Shown piece after piece: positions 28,011 to 37,038 of a DNA stretch of 64,000 nucleotides. The notes below the pieces were generated by a model, which saw nothing but the letters and a program-made list of their open reading frames with translations, had not been told where the DNA came from and searched no databases. Within the stretch, counting starts at the first letter, position 1; the number at the start of each line of letters is the position of its first letter. The stretch comes from JACQFZ01 sp045810625. GTDB lineage: Bacteria; Pseudomonadota; Gammaproteobacteria; Acidiferrobacterales; Sulfurifustaceae. The stretch covers positions 51,904-115,903 of the forward strand of contig JBJMVQ010000040.1 in assembly GCA_045810625.1 (NCBI GenBank), written 5' to 3'. The translations under genes and the position numbers were made by a program.

Positions 28011-28612
28011 TTGCCACCGTTGTAGCGGAATATCACCACGGTCGCGTCGTCGCTGCCCTTGGCGTAGCCGTCGATTATCCGGTCCGCGAGGCGCTGCGGC
28101 TCGATCGCCGCCGGCAACATCTCGGCGAACTCGGTGCGCACGCCGTCGCTCGCGAGGATCAGCATGTCGCCCGCGGCCACCGGTTCGACCGACGGCCGCA
28201 GCGCCGGCAGCCGGTCGCCCACCGTGCCGGCGCGCACCAGCAGCGCGCGCACGCGCGGATGCGCGTCGGGATCGGCGTACACCAGCAGTCCGGTCACGTT
28301 GCCGATGCCGAGCCATTGTATGGTGTGCTGGCCGCAATCGAACGACGCGATGCTGATGGCGGCGCCGCGCAACCCGCGCATGTTCAGATGACAGCGCTCG
28401 ATGAGCGCCGCCGGTGCATCGCCCGCATGCTGCTCCAGCGTCCGCGCTGCGACGCCGGCGGCCTCGGCCGCGTAGTGCCCGTGACCAAGCGCATCGATCA
28501 CCGCGACCAGCGCGCCGTCGTCGAACGTTTGCACGACCGACCGATCGCCGCATTCGGTCTCGCCCGCGTGCACTAGCGACGCCGCGCCCCAGTCGAAACA
28601 CGGCGCGTTCAT
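28007..28612 (-). CDS. rsbX: PP2C-like phosphatase, RsbX type
   Basis: 201 aa from the ATG at 28612, overlapping the RsbT stop by one base (TGATG). Metal-ligand motifs of the SpoIIE/PP2C fold are present: ECGDRSVV, VAVIDALGHG, ILASDGVRTEF and GSDDATVVIF. At this size, with no sensor domain, it matches RsbX, which resets the stressosome by dephosphorylating RsbR and RsbS. Confidence 0.85.
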   Translation of the reverse strand: MNAPCFDWGAASLVHAGETECGDRSVVQTFDDGALVAVIDALGHGHYAAEAAGVAARTLEQHAGDAPAALIERCHLNMRGLRGAAISIASFDCGQHTIQWLGIGNVTGLLVYADPDAHPRVRALLVRAGTVGDRLPALRPSVEPVAAGDMLILASDGVRTEFAEMLPAAIEPQRLADRIIDGYAKGSDDATVVIFRYNGGK

Positions 28613-29034
28613 CACCGCAACCACTTGGTCACCGTGACGGTGGTGCCGCACCCGACCTTGGAGACGATGTCGAACTCGTCCATGATGCGCCGCACGCCGG
28701 GAAGTCCGAGCCCGAGACTCGCCGACGTGGAATAACCCTCGCGCACCGCGAGCTTCGTATCCGCGATCCCGGGACCGCGGTCGCGCGCGACGATGGTAAT
28801 GCCGCAGCGGCCGGCACCGTCCACCGGGCGCACCAGGATCTCGCCGGTCTTGGCATAGTGAACGATGTTGCGCGCGAGCTCCGAGATCGCCGTCGCGACG
28901 AGCGTCGCCTCGCTTGCCGAGAAACCGATCTGCTCCGCCAGCGCCCGCCCCTGGCGCCGCGCCTGCACGATGTCGATATCCGACGCGACGGTTACGTACA
29001 CGCCGGAGTTTGCCTCAGCCTCGACCTTGCCCAT
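28612..29034 (-). CDS. rsbT: Switch kinase RsbT (anti-sigma factor family)
   Basis: 140 aa from the ATG at 29034. The GHKL ATPase fold has ATAISELARNIVHYA (N box), ARDRGPGI (G1) and STSASLGLGLPGVRRIMDEF (G2). RsbT phosphorylates RsbR and RsbS under stress and then leaves the complex to activate an RsbU-like target. The gene overlaps rsbS by 20 bases, so the products are probably made in fixed ratio. Confidence 0.9.
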   Translation of the reverse strand: MGKVEAEANSGVYVTVASDIDIVQARRQGRALAEQIGFSASEATLVATAISELARNIVHYAKTGEILVRPVDGAGRCGITIVARDRGPGIADTKLAVREGYSTSASLGLGLPGVRRIMDEFDIVSKVGCGTTVTVTKWLR

Positions 29035-29386
29035 GAACCGTTTTTCCATCCAGGTATTTGATGCCTTCCTCGAGATCGAGCGCCGTCGTGACTCGCTCCA
29101 ACGTGATGCCGAGCTGCACCATCGCAAACGCGACTTCCGGTTGAATCCCGACGATCACCGTTTCGGCGCCGCGCAGCCGGATCATGTGGGCCAAATCGCG
29201 CACGGTCCGCGACGCGAACGAATCGAGCACATCGAGCGCGGTCACGTCGACGATTACGCCGCGCGAACGGAATTTCCCCACCTGCTGGACCAGCGCGTCG
29301 CGCAGCTGCACCAGGTCCGCATCCGTCAGCGCCGACTGGATGGTCGCTATCAGGTAGTCCTGCTGCTTGAGAATAGGAACCGCCAT
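29015..29386 (-). CDS. rsbS: Stressosome STAS protein RsbS
   Basis: 123 aa single STAS domain. Ser56 in DVTALDVLDSFASRT corresponds to the serine phosphorylated by RsbT in Bacillus RsbS. It begins with PILKQQDYLIATIQSAL, typical of the family. With RsbR it builds the stressosome core that sequesters RsbT. Confidence 0.92.
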   Translation of the reverse strand: MAVPILKQQDYLIATIQSALTDADLVQLRDALVQQVGKFRSRGVIVDVTALDVLDSFASRTVRDLAHMIRLRGAETVIVGIQPEVAFAMVQLGITLERVTTALDLEEGIKYLDGKTVHGQGRG

Positions 29387-29396
29387 CGATTAAGCC

Positions 29397-30317
29397 TCAT
29401 TGCGCGCGAATCGCGCTCACCGGCTTCGGCGGCGTGTTTTCGCCCATCGGCATCACTTTGTATCCGAGCAGCCGCTCCGCCTCTTCGATGCCCCCCTGCA
29501 GATCGCCGACCGTGTTCATCTTGCCGAGGTCGACGCCGATATTGACCAGCGTTTGCGCGATCTCGGGCGACAGCCCGGTGACGATCACGGTGGCGCCGAG
29601 CAGCCGCGACGCCTCGACCGTCTGCACCAAGTGGTTGGCGACGTTCGAGTCGAGCGCGGCGACGCCGGTGATGTCGATCACGACCACACGCGCGCGGTTC
29701 GCGCGTATGCCGCGCAGCAATTGCTCGGTGAGCTGGCGCGCGCGCTGCGGATCCATCACGCCGATGATCGGCAGAATCAGCAGGCGCTCGCGCACTTGCA
29801 GGACCGGCGTCGACAATTCGCGGATCGCCTCCTGCTGCTCGCGGATGATGCGCTCGCGCTCCTGCACGAAACCGACCGCGACGGTGTTGGCGATGCGGTT
29901 GGCCGCCGGCTCGTAGGCGTCGAGGATGCGGTTCAGCAGCTGGAAGTCGGCCTGATATTTTGCGAACAGCGAGCGCGCGAGCACGTCGCGCAGCAGCAGC
30001 ACGATGCCGACGACCTCGTCCGTTTGCACGCCGCGCGGGATGATGCGTTCGGACAGGTTACGCGCATACGCCTGCAGCGCTTCGAACGTACCGGTCTCGA
30101 GCGCTTCGACGTAGTTGTCGTACACCGATGTCGCTTCCGCGAAAATTTCCTCCTTGCTCATCGCCGTCAGTAACTTCGCTTCGGTGATGCGGCGCGCCCA
30201 CTCTTCGCGCAGCTCGGTGCGGTGTTGGCGCAGATGCGCGACGAGCTCGCGCAGCAACGCGGCGGTCGAACCGGTTGCCGCTTCGGGCGCGCGAGATTTC
30301 TCTGTAGCCATCTTCAT
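29397..30317 (-). CDS. rsbR: Stressosome sensor/scaffold RsbR
   Basis: 306 aa from the ATG at 30317, preceded by GGAGG eight bases away. The N-terminal helical RsbR_N-like sensor spans about 15-160 and the C-terminal STAS domain about 175-290. Thr170 in RELSTPVLQV and Ser224 in DITGVAALDSNVA match the two RsbT phosphorylation sites of Bacillus RsbR (the second is Ser instead of Thr). The sensor has no haem or cofactor motif that I recognise. Confidence 0.9.
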   Translation of the reverse strand: MKMATEKSRAPEAATGSTAALLRELVAHLRQHRTELREEWARRITEAKLLTAMSKEEIFAEATSVYDNYVEALETGTFEALQAYARNLSERIIPRGVQTDEVVGIVLLLRDVLARSLFAKYQADFQLLNRILDAYEPAANRIANTVAVGFVQERERIIREQQEAIRELSTPVLQVRERLLILPIIGVMDPQRARQLTEQLLRGIRANRARVVVIDITGVAALDSNVANHLVQTVEASRLLGATVIVTGLSPEIAQTLVNIGVDLGKMNTVGDLQGGIEEAERLLGYKVMPMGENTPPKPVSAIRAQ

Positions 30318-30488
30318 GACGGATTCCTCCTCTGTGCGGAAAACACGGACAACAAAATTCGCAGGCGACTTCGGCGAAGCGAAGCGCCCGGTCGATTCGG
30401 GAACACCAGAAATGCGCGCGGCCGTAACCTCCCAACCACCTTACGTGCCTTAGGTAGTTATTTTTATGTCATCGGTTATTTCATTTGC

Positions 30489-30516
30489 ATTTTATGGCTT
30501 TCGCCGCGAATAACAA
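30489..30516 (-). promoter_or_regulatory. Possible sigma-70 promoter for the stressosome operon
   Basis: On the minus strand TTGTTA and TAAAAT are separated by 16 bases in an AT-rich patch. The 5' leader to rsbR would be about 170 bases. Judged by sequence only. Confidence 0.3.
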
Positions 30517-31128
30517 TGAGTGAGTTATGAGTACTGAATTGGACGCGTCGTGCTTCGTTAACGAATGCGTGCGGCAAACGCGCATCGATTGCGCTTTACC
30601 ACGATGTCACCATGGAAATTGCGCTTTGCGAAAACAGCAGCAGAGAAATGTGCGCGCAATCACCGGACGCCGCGCAATCAAAACCGTTCGTCGCAGCGAG
30701 ATCAATGATCGAGTCACGCCGGTGACTCCGACTTTCGAACAGGAGCAACGGAAAGGCTGTGAGACGTCCCGCGAATTCCCACCGGAGTATCAGGGCTAAA
30801 TACCTTAGCAGGCTCCGAGCAGTACTGAGCAAGAAAATTTTTGCGGAAGCGAACATGCGCGCTTTCGGTGAAACCTTCGCGCGACCGCCTTCGATTATCT
30901 GCACTCACCGAATGGATAGGTCGAACGGATCATCTTTACTACGTTGGTTGAATGATGGTTTGATATCGCGCCGCGTTTTTGGTTGGGTAGCTCGCACAAA
31001 ACCCTCCCGATAACTTTGGACGTAATTTCCCGCGCGTCTAAATTGTGTCTATCGCTTCTGTAGAACACGGCTACTTTGTTTTTCGCCCCGCCGAAACGAG
31101 CGGTAAAGGGGAGTTTAAAGGGAGTTCA
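30517..31128. other. Gene-poor stretch upstream of rsbR
   Basis: About 600 bases, AT-richer than the surroundings. Short frames exist on both strands (for example 30527-30799 plus), but none has a ribosome site, domain-like composition or a recognisable motif. Nothing further supported. Confidence 0.4.
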
Positions 31129-31404
31129 ATGATGGCGGTTCTGCTGGTCCTTTACGAAACAAAAGACGACGAGAATAGAAAGAAGATGATGCATGCCTTG
31201 AAGGCGCGACATCCGAATTCAATAGAACTGACGAAAACCGCCTGCGCAGTTCACACGCGGTTGTTGCCGGTTCGGATATTCGATCAGTTGAAAGAGTATC
31301 TGAGGAGCGATGATCGGCTTTACGTGATTCCCCTCTCGCAGCCCTACGTGGGATATGGACCGCGCGAGACGACGCAGTGGCTAAGCGACTACTTGGCGGC
31401 ATGA
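31129..31404 (+). CDS. Small protein with Cas2/SinR-like pattern
   Basis: 91 aa from the ATG at 31129, with AGGGAG four bases upstream. An N-terminal strand MMAVLLVLYET, a helix rich in charged residues, TKTACAVHTRLLPVRIFDQL, and LRSDDRLYVIPLSQPYVGYG fit the ferredoxin-like fold of Cas2-like/SinR proteins (DDRLxVI signature). No CRISPR array or cas gene is nearby, so it is not a CRISPR adaptation gene. Function unknown. Confidence 0.55.
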   Translation: MMAVLLVLYETKDDENRKKMMHALKARHPNSIELTKTACAVHTRLLPVRIFDQLKEYLRSDDRLYVIPLSQPYVGYGPRETTQWLSDYLAA

Positions 31405-31410
31405 CGCGCC

Positions 31411-31430
31411 CGCCCGTTTATTGACGGGCG
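31411..31430 (+). terminator. Hairpin after the Cas2-like ORF
   Basis: A 7-bp stem CGCCCGT/ACGGGCG with a 6-base loop begins 7 bases after the stop codon. The downstream T run is weak (TCTATCC). Confidence 0.4.
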
Positions 31431-31490
31431 TCTATCCTCCATCGCCCGCTGCTGCACGATCGCCGTCGCGGATCGCCGCAGGTCACGCAA

Positions 31491-31530
31491 CGAAGCGGTA
31501 GCACTCTGTTCGCGTGCTACCGCCGCTTCG
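31491..31530. terminator. Strong hairpin between convergent genes
   Basis: CGAAGCGGTAGCAC (31491-31504) pairs with GTGCTACCGCCGCTTCG (31514-31530) with one bulge. It lies between two converging genes and is followed on the plus side by TTTC. A bidirectional terminator is likely. Confidence 0.5.
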
Positions 31531-31586
31531 TTTCACCCCCGGCCCGCACGTCCGTGTGCGGGCGACGGAGCAGGGATCGCTGCGCG

Positions 31587-32153
31587 TCAGATGTCGCAAA
31601 CCGACGGAGTGGCCGGAGCCGTGTTGGAGTTGTTTCCCTTGTGCAGCTGAATATTGCCGCCGCCGGGCTGAGAGCCGCCCAGCGTGTGGTCCGGGTCGTT
31701 TTCCGTGGTGTAGACGAAGACGCCGTTCTTGCCCAGGCGGATGATGAAAATATCATCCACGCCGGGTTCGCCGTTGTCCGTCACGCGGACATGAAACAGG
31801 ACGTCGCCGAAGAGGTCGGTCTGGGCGTGGCCGCAGATATCCCGCGTGCGTTCATCGATCAGAATGTAGCCGGTTATATCCTGCTGCTGCGCCTGCACGT
31901 GCAGGCCGTTGCCATGGTCGATGTAGTTCAGATGGCCCCAGAACGCGCCGTTCTTGACGCCGCCGCCCACGCCGAAGTTCCCCTTATCGCCCGTCGGACG
32001 CACAATGAATCCGCCGCCCGTTATGAAATCGAGCGGGGTCGGCGGTCCCTCGCCCGGGTGGGCGCGTGCCGAGCCTGCGGGAAACATCCACGCGGTCGCC
32101 CCAAGGATCAGGCCCGCCAGGATTGCGGAAATTGTCATCGCTCGAACTTGCAT
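31587..32153 (-). CDS. Secreted post-COAP-1-like domain protein
   Basis: 188 aa with AGGAGAAG upstream. The signal peptide (ILAGLILGATAWMF) is cleaved near SARAHPG. The mature part follows the pattern FITGGGFI, GNFGVGGGVKNGAFWGHLNY, then TRDICGHA, NGEPGVDDIFIIRL and LGGGNIQLHK-like endings, known from post-COAP-1 domains of extracellular proteins. There is no enzymatic motif and no C-terminal anchor, and a lone Cys lies at the C-terminus. Function unknown. Confidence 0.7.
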   Translation of the reverse strand: MQVRAMTISAILAGLILGATAWMFPAGSARAHPGEGPPTPLDFITGGGFIVRPTGDKGNFGVGGGVKNGAFWGHLNYIDHGNGLHVQAQQQDITGYILIDERTRDICGHAQTDLFGDVLFHVRVTDNGEPGVDDIFIIRLGKNGVFVYTTENDPDHTLGGSQPGGGNIQLHKGNNSNTAPATPSVCDI

Positions 32154-32222
32154 TGTTCTTCTCCTACAGAAAGTTTCGTGTAAACCGCTTCATGCGCCGC
32201 TCTTCTTCCCGCTTCGGAAGAC

Positions 32223-32864
32223 TTAGAGCAACGGCAGTTTCAGAATCGGGAGAGTCGACGAGGTCGACGGTGTGATCCCGGCCGCCGCACCGGCGACCAC
32301 GACATCCGCCACGCCGGTGATGACGACATGCAAAGCGTTGACCACCATGCCGCTCGTGGACGGCACCTGCTCGTTGATCACGACCTTGGCGCCGATCAAG
32401 TTGAGCGCCTGGTTCGGCGCCCCGGTCACGACGACCGGCGAGCCGTTGATCGTCAGCCCGGCGATGCTCGAGGCGCCGCTCGGCGCGCCGCTCACGGGCG
32501 CGAGCGCCCGCGCCATCGCAAATTCGGCGCCGATGGAGATCCCCGGAAGGCTCAGGCCCACGTTCGCCGCCGACGCTTCGGACGCGACCGCATCCACCGA
32601 GCTGATGGTCGTCGCGTGCAAGACTTCCGCCGCGCCCGTGAGCGGGATATTCCCCGTCAATGACGACGCTTCGCGCGCGTCGCCCGCACCGCTGAGCGTC
32701 CCGGTGTCGGCGAGCGCGGTGGTTGTCCCGAGAACGGTAGCCTGGACCGCGCGCGCCTGGCCGCTGACATCGGCGATTCCGAGGGCAGGCCATAGAGTCA
32801 GGCCGGCCAGCAAGGTGGCCGCTTTGACTGCATTGCAGCGATGAAACATTGAGTAGTACTGCAT
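32223..32864 (-). CDS. Secreted choice-of-anchor-P-like protein
   Basis: 213 aa from the ATG at 32864, preceded by a perfect GGAGG six bases away. The signal peptide (AATLLAGLTLWPALGIA) is cleaved before DVSGQA. Repeated beta-strand sequence with SIAGLTINGSPVVVTGAPNQ, then VVINEQVPST and VVNALHVVITGVADVVVAGA, matches the choice-of-anchor P family. It lies 69 bases upstream of the other secreted protein and is probably co-transcribed with it. A cell-surface role is inferred. Confidence 0.7.
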   Translation of the reverse strand: MQYYSMFHRCNAVKAATLLAGLTLWPALGIADVSGQARAVQATVLGTTTALADTGTLSGAGDAREASSLTGNIPLTGAAEVLHATTISSVDAVASEASAANVGLSLPGISIGAEFAMARALAPVSGAPSGASSIAGLTINGSPVVVTGAPNQALNLIGAKVVINEQVPSTSGMVVNALHVVITGVADVVVAGAAAGITPSTSSTLPILKLPLL

Positions 32865-33698
32865 CGTTAACCTCCGCATACCAGTTGAAGTGGATGTGTG
32901 TGCTATCTCGGTGAACCTTCTCGTAGTCCGGACGGAATTCCGATCGTGGCGCTATGCATCCGCGCTAAATTGTTCTGCGGACAGCACACAGGCAGGACGT
33001 TGACCAAAAACTGATTCCGCCGGCGAACGGACGTTAAGCATCTGCGCGAATCTCCCCTTTCGTATTGGCCTTTTTCAACTCGCTCGCCGCGGCACTACCT
33101 GCGGGTCGCGGTGAAAATCAAACAGCAATCGTTTGATTCTTCGGCACAGTCCTCCGGCAGGTGCTTCTTAATCTGCACGGACGTCAACGTCAGGCAAACC
33201 GCATCGCACGCACCGCTGCTGGTTCGATCGCTACTTCTCGCTCGTTTTCGCCAGCGGTGCAGCTTTCGATCCGGCGCGTCCGATGCTCTCCCGCCCGCTG
33301 TCGAGGGCACAAGCCGGCAAGCGCCTGCAATTACCGGAGCCGATACTTCAAGTGAGCGCAGGCAAACACTGCAGGCTAGGCAGCGCCTCGATGCCAGTTG
33401 ATCGATTCGCATAGGACGAGGAAACAACCTGCGGGGTATCCGCGCGTGCAGTGCTGCGAACTTCGCGCGAGTGCCGGCTGCGCGCCGGCCACGCCGCGTC
33501 ACCGCGCGTCAATTGTTGATTCGGCAGCGGCGGACAGTCGAGCCGGGTAGGCACCCAAATTGACACGCTAGGCTTTCCGGTCGAACCGTCGCCGCAGCTC
33601 GCGCCTCGATCGTCGCTAGAACGCGACGCAATGATCACGCGTCCCGAAAGACGTTAGTAACGACGACGCATCAAACGAGGGTCAGTCGCCGAGAAGCG
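32865..33698. other. Gene-poor stretch
   Basis: 834 bases. Frames on either strand are short and lack ribosome sites and domain-like sequence. One small hairpin (ATCAAAC/GTTTGAT at about 33117-33137) is visible. The part next to 32,865 should hold the promoter for the two secreted proteins, but no clear -35/-10 pair was found. Confidence 0.4.
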
Positions 33699-34709
33699 CT
33701 ACGGCTTGCCGAGTTTGACGAGGAGGGCGTCGACACATTGCGGGTCAAAGTGCTTGCCCTTCTGCTCTTGCAGATACTCGTGCACTTGCGCCATCGGCCA
33801 CGGCTCGCGGTGCGGCCGGGGGCTGCTGAGTGCGTCGTAAACGTCGGCGACCGCCACGATGCGCGCGGGTAACGGGATATCCTCGCCGCCGACGCCCCGC
33901 GGATAGCCGCTGCCGTCGTAGCGCTCGTGATGGAAGAGCGCGATGTCGGCGGCGCATTGCAGGTGCGCGGCCTGCTGATCCTTGAGGAGGCGGTAGCCGA
34001 TCAGGGTGTGCGTCTGCATGTCTTTGCGCTCCCCGTCGGTCAGGGGCCCGGGTTTTCTGAGTATGGAATCGGCGACGCCGATGTTGCCGATATCGTGCAA
34101 CGGCGCGGCTGTTTCGATGAGGCCGCGCTGCGCCGGGGGCAATTCGAGCGCCTCGGCAATGGCGCGGCTGAACAGGCGCAGGCGCTGGCCACGCGCCCGC
34201 GCCGCTTTCTCGCGGAAATCGCCCACGTTCGCGACCGGGCGCAGCCGCTCTTGATCGCGCGCGCGGATGTCCGCGCGCGGCTCTCCTAGAGCCTCGAGCC
34301 GGTGGCTGTAGTCGCGCAGTCGCTGCCGCTGCATGCCGAGCTCCGCCAAATTAAGAATGCGCGCCTGGCACTCATACGGGTCCAGCGGCGCCGTTATCAG
34401 GTCCGTCGCGCCTCCTACTATCAGTATGCCGCGAGACGCACGGCGATATTCATCGACCACGGCAAGTATCGGGATGTCATCACAGGTGCGGTCGCGACGA
34501 ATCTGGCCCATGAAGTCGATCGCATCGAACCCGATCGTGCGAACATCGATTATCAGCAGATGCGGCCGGTGCAAGCTCGCCCACCCATGCGCCGCCGTGA
34601 GATTGATGATGGAGTGCACGAGCGGCGCGTCGCCTTCCATGCTGGCGACCTCCCGAAGCAGCCGTACCTCTTCCTCCCCGCAACCGACATTTAAGATCCA
34701 AAGAGACAT
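33699..34709 (-). CDS. HD-GYP response regulator (putative c-di-GMP phosphodiesterase)
   Basis: 336 aa from the ATG at 34709 (a GTG 12 bases upstream is possible). Receiver-like domain 1-125 with LLIIDVRT as phospho-site strand. The HD-GYP domain follows: TAAPLHDIGNIGV (HD), DMQTHTLIGYRLL, ALFHHERYDGSGYPRG (GYP) and VAVADVYDAL. HD-GYP enzymes hydrolyse cyclic di-GMP, which commonly controls EPS production. No operon partner is adjacent. Confidence 0.88.
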   Translation of the reverse strand: MSLWILNVGCGEEEVRLLREVASMEGDAPLVHSIINLTAAHGWASLHRPHLLIIDVRTIGFDAIDFMGQIRRDRTCDDIPILAVVDEYRRASRGILIVGGATDLITAPLDPYECQARILNLAELGMQRQRLRDYSHRLEALGEPRADIRARDQERLRPVANVGDFREKAARARGQRLRLFSRAIAEALELPPAQRGLIETAAPLHDIGNIGVADSILRKPGPLTDGERKDMQTHTLIGYRLLKDQQAAHLQCAADIALFHHERYDGSGYPRGVGGEDIPLPARIVAVADVYDALSSPRPHREPWPMAQVHEYLQEQKGKHFDPQCVDALLVKLGKP

Positions 34710-34959
34710 TCCGCGGCCCACCGACCGTAAAACTGACGACTGTGCGCAAATAGGTTCGCCCGGGGAGTATCACGATGGGAGGTGAGGAAAGGTTCCATGA
34801 CCTCGCGCAGGGAGTGGGCATCCGCGGCGCGGCTGATCGTCAAGACGCTCTACAGCCACCTTGGCTTGATGCATACCGGGAGCCAGTCGCGGATCAGTCA
34901 CGGCGATTTGTGCGATGACCAACAGGCAAACACCACGCTGACATCCCCGGCGCCCGAAT

Positions 34960-35003
34960 GGTGGGCCGTGTAGGAATCGAACCTACGACCAACTGGTTAA
35001 AAG
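34960..35003 (-). repeat. Left direct repeat: 3' half of tRNA-Lys (att-like)
   Basis: Read on the minus strand it gives the anticodon loop CTTTTAAC, the T arm GTAGGTTCGATTCCTAC and the acceptor 3' strand with CCACC, that is, the 3' half of a tRNA-Lys(UUU). The 5' half is missing. The same 44 bases recur at 44930-44973 with one mismatch. This is the usual signature of tRNA-targeted integration. Confidence 0.8.
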
Positions 35004-35157
35004 CCGGTGTATAGGTAATCCGGGATTTCTAACTCAACAACTTACGGAACGCCCGTTGCACAAAGTAGCACCGTAAAGCACCAAAGAGCACGAGCGAGTG
35101 GGCCCAAAACTGGGCCCAAACTTTTTCGACCACTCTAAGGTCGTCGGCGATATACGA
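35004..35157. other. Left flank with short direct repeats
   Basis: Contains GGGCCCAAAACTGGGCCCAA, a tandem pair of GGGCCCAAA units (35,101-35,120), and GTTGCACAAAGTAGCACC, which resembles the segment after the right repeat. Arm-type recombinase sites are possible. Confidence 0.3.
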
Positions 35158-37038
35158 CTATTTATAAAGCACCTGCTCGCCTAGATTGTCGATGACTTTA
35201 TCGCCGAACTTTTTGTATTCGACGAAAACTTGCGGCGCACAAACGTTGCCTTTGGTCCTGTCGTCGATCGTGCGCTGCACCGTGAGAACGTTGCCCTTCA
35301 GCTTGTACGTTCCGCTGTAGGACAAGAAATCGTTTGCCACTTTCAGGTTCTGAGGAATTGAAAGCACTTTCATCTTTTTAGGTAGCTCGATTACGTACTC
35401 TTCCGTCGCAGCCCCGCTCGTGCAAACCACGTCGGCCTCTTTTTCCGGCTCCATCGAATACGTGAAAAACGCGTGAATCGATCGCGCGATATCCATTGGC
35501 GGATCGATGTTAAAAGCGCCCGAACCCGGAAACTTAATATACTTCTCGGCGGTAAAGCTGACTTTGTAGTGATAATCGCCATCGAGCGCCGTCGGATCGT
35601 CTTTTACCAGCGTGCCGCTCCCGATCTTTCCCTGCCCCCGGAAAATATCCTTGACGAGATCGGTTTCCCGCTCCTTTGTAAGCTTGCGAGCCCACGCCCG
35701 CATCTGCGCACCCAGTTCGCCTTTCTGCGTCACCTCGATGGTTCCGGAAACCGAGCCGTCCGGGGCAATCTTTAGAACACTCTTCGTCTTTTGCTGGTTG
35801 CTGCCAATCGGAGGCACGGGCGTCTTGGTTCCGTCCTTAAAGCCCTCCACCCAGAGCACCGGTTTGTCCTGTACAGCCAACGGCAGCATGCCGAACGGCG
35901 TGTAATTCGAGGTCGAGTCGGCGTATAGATTCAACGATGGGATGTAGTTGATGACATGATTGACCGTCGAAGCGACGGGTATTTTCGGCAGGCGATAGAT
36001 GGGACCGGCGTTGACGAGCGCTTGCGTGCTCGGAATGCCGCGCGCCGCGAGAAGCGCCTGCAGAAGCGTCGCGTGGTCCTTGCAATCACCCATGCGGTTA
36101 TCGAGCACGACATCCAGGTCGCGCGGCACGACGGCGCCAATCCCAATGCAGTTCCCCGCATACGTAATATTCGTCGCAACCCAATCGTAGAGTGCGCGCG
36201 CCTGGTCCCTCGGCGCGGTCTTATCCTTCACGATTTCGCCCGCGAGCTTTCGGATCCGCTCGGTAATGGCCGCTTTGGGCAGCGCGCGGGCGCCGTAAGC
36301 GCTCGCGATCTCGCCGTAAGTCCGGAACGTCGAAAACGAAAAGCCGGTGGTCGTATCGGAATCGAAAACCGAGTAGTCTCGACGCTCATCCTTGACCGGA
36401 TTCGGGTTGGAATAGCTCCACTCGATCACCTTCCGGCCATCCTTTCCCTCGCTCTCTTTTTGCGACATGCCGCGAGCGTCGTACTGGACCCAAAGCGTTG
36501 CCGGATATTCGATGCGCACGCGGATATCGTCAAAGGCCATTTGCTTGAAGAAAGTCTGCGCGGTGGAGAAATGACCGGGAAACAGCGGTTCAGTTTGAAT
36601 CAGGCGGTAGGACACTACGACACTGTCACCCACCGCGACATCCGGAAAGACGACCGTCGCGGTGGATATATCGGAGTAAACCGGGGAGTCTTTCCCTTTG
36701 CCGCGATTTATCTCGACCTGATAGTTGTCTTTCGGCACATCGATGCGGCGACCATCTGCCTTCTTCGTGTACGCCTCGACGAACTCCAGCTTCTGCGCGC
36801 TGGTGCTGTAACTGATCGACGCCCGCTTTGAGTATTCCAACGCGGCTTCCTTGAGCACCGTCATCGACCATTCACGCGACTCCGCAGCCGTACCGTCTTT
36901 GTTCACTACGATCGTGGTGTAATAGCGGCCGTACTTTACTTGAGGATCAAGCGGCTCGGCGGCACTCGCATGACCAATGATCGAGAATACGGAAAGAACG
37001 AACGCGATTAGCAATTGAGTCTTCATTACGTTATCCAT
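35158..37038 (-). CDS. DUF3857 and transglutaminase-like domain protein
   Basis: 626 aa. The N-terminal signal peptide (LLIAFVLSVFSIIGHASA) is followed by DUF3857 (about 50-240). A transglutaminase-like core (about 270-400) has the Cys in NRMGDCKDHATLLQALLAARG and the downstream His in TVNHVINYI. A beta-rich C-terminal region follows. Exported and probably periplasmic; members of this family have no agreed substrate. It uses visibly more A/T-ending codons than the EPS genes and lies just inside the left repeat, so it looks like cargo of the element. Confidence 0.85.
   Translation of the reverse strand: MDNVMKTQLLIAFVLSVFSIIGHASAAEPLDPQVKYGRYYTTIVVNKDGTAAESREWSMTVLKEAALEYSKRASISYSTSAQKLEFVEAYTKKADGRRIDVPKDNYQVEINRGKGKDSPVYSDISTATVVFPDVAVGDSVVVSYRLIQTEPLFPGHFSTAQTFFKQMAFDDIRVRIEYPATLWVQYDARGMSQKESEGKDGRKVIEWSYSNPNPVKDERRDYSVFDSDTTTGFSFSTFRTYGEIASAYGARALPKAAITERIRKLAGEIVKDKTAPRDQARALYDWVATNITYAGNCIGIGAVVPRDLDVVLDNRMGDCKDHATLLQALLAARGIPSTQALVNAGPIYRLPKIPVASTVNHVINYIPSLNLYADSTSNYTPFGMLPLAVQDKPVLWVEGFKDGTKTPVPPIGSNQQKTKSVLKIAPDGSVSGTIEVTQKGELGAQMRAWARKLTKERETDLVKDIFRGQGKIGSGTLVKDDPTALDGDYHYKVSFTAEKYIKFPGSGAFNIDPPMDIARSIHAFFTYSMEPEKEADVVCTSGAATEEYVIELPKKMKVLSIPQNLKVANDFLSYSGTYKLKGNVLTVQRTIDDRTKGNVCAPQVFVEYKKFGDKVIDNLGEQVLYK

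Noticed and set aside
30527..30799. Possible small gene in the gap upstream of rsbR
   Set aside because: No ribosome site, no motif, and composition is not gene-like.
31514..31530. RfaH ops-like motif (GGCGGTAGC on the minus strand)
   Set aside because: It lies in a terminator-type hairpin 5 kb upstream of the EPS operon and lacks the T of the consensus.
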